The notes under the pieces were generated by a model. It searched no databases, was not told where the DNA came from, and saw only the letters and a program-made list of their open reading frames with translations. A DNA stretch of 5,818 bases, taken from Pirellulales bacterium (GTDB lineage Bacteria > Planctomycetota > Planctomycetia > Pirellulales > Thermoguttaceae). The position numbers and the translations under genes are program-made. This document shows positions 3,927-5,818 of this stretch, in pieces; position 1 is the stretch's first letter, and each line of letters starts with the position of its first letter. The DNA lies in the NCBI GenBank assembly GCA_030605745.1, contig JAUWHT010000020.1, positions 1 through 5,818 on the forward strand. The letters are read 5' to 3'.

Positions 3927-5690
3927 CTACTGCACCAGCCGTACTTGCGGGTTGGTGATGATCTCCTCGAAGATATCGGTCAACCGCTGCTCGTACTCGG
4001 CCGGGTTGCCGGTTCCCCGGGTGCTTTGGCCGTCGTCGTCGGCCGTGCCGCCCAGCCGCGCCATGCGGTCCATGAGGTCGTAGTCGGTACCCAGCCCCAG
4101 ACCCACCGGGAAGGTGTACCACTTATCCCCCTGCATCTGAGCGGCCTCCATCAGTGCGGCGTCTTTCCAGTATTCGCCGGTGTTGTAGAACTCTTCGCTC
4201 TGGTCGCTCTGCGCGATGTAATCGTCGATGTCGGCCGAGTCGATGGTGTAGAGGTTGGGCACGCCGTCGGTCAACAGCACAACGATCTTGTTAGTCGAAT
4301 AGCGTCCTTGACCTCCGTCGTCTTGTGGCTTGATGTGCTCTTTGGCCAGTGTCATTCCCGGCTGGGTGGCAGTGGTTGCGCCCTTGTCGCCGACGGCCTG
4401 TAATTCGGTGCAGGCCAGCATCGCCTGGTCGTAATCCGCCGTCAGCGATTGCAGCACGGTCGGTCCGCCGCCCTTGAGCGTATCGAAGACGATGATCGAC
4501 ACCCAGTCGCGCTGGGAGGTGTCGGAGATCGATGAGTTACGATCCTTGACCACTTGGATTGCGGCGATAAGCGACCGGCGTGCGGCGTGCATCGGTTGCG
4601 TCCGCGGCGGGAAGCTGAACGTGCCGCCGGCCGTGTCCTCGCTGTGCCAAGGGCAGTGCGGGCTGTGCTTCGAAAGCGGCACGTACTGGCTGCCCACCGG
4701 CCTGCGGTCCCTGCCGTGATCCACCATGAACTGCACGTACGTCCGGTAGCCGATCTTGTTGCGGAAACCCCTGGGAACGCTGCTGCTGGCATCGGGAAAC
4801 GTGCTCTTGTTGGGGTTGTTGAACTTGTGGATCCGGTCGCCGTCCTGGTTGGGCGGGATCCGGCCGCGGTTGTACGGCGGCGTGCCGGGTTTTGCACCCA
4901 GCAGCAACTGCGATACCAGTACGCCTTCCCAGGCGCCCGGGGCCATGGCCAGTTGATGTTGGGGTGGCAGTTCAACTGCCGCCCCAACAACACGGGTGGA
5001 CAAAAACGCACGATGATGTCGAGGATCGGCCGTCCAGGCGGCATACCACGGGCTATCGTGGCCGGGCAGCAGCCAACCGGTAGGAGGCTTCGGCGGGGGT
5101 GGGGGTGGGGGTGGACCGCCACCACCTCCGCCACCGCCACCGCCGCCTCCTACACCACCGCCACCGCCTCCTCCTCCACCAGACGGCTTGATCTTCACCG
5201 ACCGGATGATGTAGTCGAGGTACTTCTCCCAGTAGGCGTAGTTGGTAGAGCTGTTGGGCGTCGGCTTGGCATTGGGCATGATCGCGGCAATCTGGTAGTC
5301 GATAAGCGCCGAATATGCCTTCTGCTTGCGCTTTGCCTCGTTGTGCCACGGGCGGATGCGGTACTTCCACGGGATGTACCACTTGGTGAGCAGCCCGCCG
5401 TTCTTCGTCAGTTCGGCGTAGGCCCATTTGTTCTGCGGAATACCCCACGGGGCGGCCAAATACTGCAACGTCCCAGGAAACGACCCGTACCCGAAGTCGT
5501 CGTACAAGTCCTGCATCAACTCGTCGCCCACGGTGGGATATCCTTCCGGGGCGAAGGTGTCGTTGATCTCGCCGGTGGCCCAGCACGGTTCGGTATCGTC
5601 GTTCATCGATCCGGACAGGTCAACCACGAATGCAATATCGCGTGGGTTTGCCATGGCCACGGCCGAGGCCTGCTGGGCGTAACCGTTCAC
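3927..5690 (-). CDS. vWA (von Willebrand A) protein, Tad/TadG-like, probably lacking its N-terminal anchor
   Basis: The open frame gives 587 residues from a GTG at 5690. The vWA domain begins almost at once: IAFVVDLSGSM with the MIDAS triad D24-S26-S28. Further MIDAS residues appear late: Thr439/440 in KGATTATQPGM and Asp475 in VVLLTDG. The fold is thus split by about 330 residues, a pattern I associate with planctomycete Tad-type vWA proteins. It ends normally with PVGLGLGTDYDLMDRMARLGGTAD and LTDIFEEIITNPQVRLV. Residues 171-200 are 21 Gly (one Val between) plus eight Pro, followed by a region of unclear origin to about 274. The family usually has a TadE/G-like membrane helix and about 100-300 residues before the vWA domain; here a TAA lies 13 codons upstream of the GTG and no SD precedes it. 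The gene is therefore probably truncated or rearranged at its 5' end. If expressed as read, it would be soluble and have no export signal. Metal-dependent adhesion or pilus-type assembly is inferred. Confidence 0.75.
   Translation of the reverse strand: MNGYAQQASAVAMANPRDIAFVVDLSGSMNDDTEPCWATGEINDTFAPEGYPTVGDELMQDLYDDFGYGSFPGTLQYLAAPWGIPQNKWAYAELTKNGGLLTKWYIPWKYRIRPWHNEAKRKQKAYSALIDYQIAAIMPNAKPTPNSSTNYAYWEKYLDYIIRSVKIKPSGGGGGGGGGVGGGGGGGGGGGGPPPPPPPPKPPTGWLLPGHDSPWYAAWTADPRHHRAFLSTRVVGAAVELPPQHQLAMAPGAWEGVLVSQLLLGAKPGTPPYNRGRIPPNQDGDRIHKFNNPNKSTFPDASSSVPRGFRNKIGYRTYVQFMVDHGRDRRPVGSQYVPLSKHSPHCPWHSEDTAGGTFSFPPRTQPMHAARRSLIAAIQVVKDRNSSISDTSQRDWVSIIVFDTLKGGGPTVLQSLTADYDQAMLACTELQAVGDKGATTATQPGMTLAKEHIKPQDDGGQGRYSTNKIVVLLTDGVPNLYTIDSADIDDYIAQSDQSEEFYNTGEYWKDAALMEAAQMQGDKWYTFPVGLGLGTDYDLMDRMARLGGTADDDGQSTRGTGNPAEYEQRLTDIFEEIITNPQVRLVQ
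4959..4987. repeat. 29-bp near-perfect palindrome inside the vWA gene
   Basis: TTGGGGTGGCAGTT (4959-4972) and AACTGCCGCCCCAA (4974-4987) are complementary at 13 of 14 positions around a single central C. In frame it encodes about residues 235-244 (VGAAVELPPQ). A long stem with a one-base centre is unusual inside a coding region and looks like a REP-type dispersed palindrome captured in frame. Confidence 0.6.
5091..5180 (-). repeat. Low-complexity Gly/Pro-coding tract
   Basis: On the coding strand a run of GGN codons (Gly 171-192 with Val180) passes directly into a run of CCN codons (Pro 193-200). The opposite strand carries three five-G runs in a row (5095-5111) plus GG pairs. Slippage or GGTGG/CCACC pairing could change its length. 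It marks the start of a probable insertion in the vWA protein. Confidence 0.75.
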
Positions 5691-5707
5691 GCAACCGCTT
5701 GATGGGC

Positions 5708-5724
5708 CTTCGGCCGTGCCGAAG
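5708..5724. repeat. Hairpin between the vWA promoter and start
   Basis: CTTCGGC (5708-5714) and GCCGAAG (5718-5724) form a perfect 7-bp stem with a 3-base loop. It lies in the predicted leader of the vWA transcript. There is no T-run, so terminator activity is not supported. Confidence 0.45.
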
Positions 5725-5748
5725 TGTTACCCATGAGCGATCATTCTT

Positions 5749-5777
5749 AGTATCGCATAAATCCGAGACAGGGTCAA
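5749..5777 (-). promoter_or_regulatory. Promoter upstream of the vWA reading frame
   Basis: On the minus strand, TTGACC (complement of 5772-5777) and GATACT (complement of 5749-5754) are exactly 17 bases apart, matching consensus at five and four of six positions. Transcription would begin near 5742, about 50 bases before the GTG. It suggests the shortened vWA frame can be transcribed on its own. Confidence 0.45.
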
Positions 5778-5818
5778 GTACCCGAATCTCGATCGGTCTG
5801 GATTTCCTGGTTGGTGGG

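Noticed and set aside
5092..5114. Regulatory G-quadruplex on the plus strand
   Set aside because: Only three runs of five G plus GG pairs, explained by Pro codons on the other strand; not enough for a separate regulatory claim.
4554..5702. Long plus-strand open frame (382 codons) opposite the vWA gene
   Set aside because: It is Arg/Ala/Val-rich with no motif, typical of an antisense shadow of GC-rich coding DNA.

Overview
The window is GC-rich, mostly gene-dense bacterial DNA. No taxonomic marker gene is present. The gene styles suggest a planctomycete: a short kinase-like ATPase opening MSRMLEALRQIEAR, a 113-residue single-XRE protein, a Tat-exported TIM-barrel hydrolase-like protein, and a large von Willebrand A protein with a split MIDAS of the kind found in Tad/TadG-like planctomycete proteins. 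This placement is inference from protein style.

Layout from left to right. Positions 1-13 hold the first codons of a leftward gene that leaves the window, with a strong Shine-Dalgarno (SD) site. Positions 14-385 hold no gene, but carry an SD-complementary inverted repeat, a nested 147-bp MITE-like palindromic element (139-285) and a hairpin (297-323). Next, rightward, comes a tyrosine-kinase-like P-loop ATPase (386-1267) of the CpsD/BY-kinase type. A promoter at its stop codon drives an AbrB/MazE-type antitoxin gene (1348-1584). The overlapping PIN toxin gene is cut to 37 codons (1581-1694), and a 61-bp inverted repeat starts where PIN similarity ends. The leftward gene at 1762-3270 encodes a Tat-exported, cysteine-rich TIM-barrel protein resembling glycoside hydrolases. 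Its divergent neighbour (3558-3899) is a small XRE regulator. The two are separated by a 287-bp intergenic region with a good promoter on each side, each overlain by a palindrome. The last gene (3927-5690, leftward) is a vWA protein that seems to lack its usual N-terminal membrane anchor and carries a Gly/Pro-rich insertion.

The genes do not form one pathway. The window looks like an accessory or rearranged stretch with independent transcription units, palindromic repeats, one degraded toxin-antitoxin pair and one probably truncated surface or secretion-related gene. I see no clear new multi-gene system. The best leads are the toxin-less antitoxin with an intact promoter/operator, the palindromes centred on three promoters, and the remodelled vWA gene. 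No rRNA, tRNA or CRISPR array was seen.
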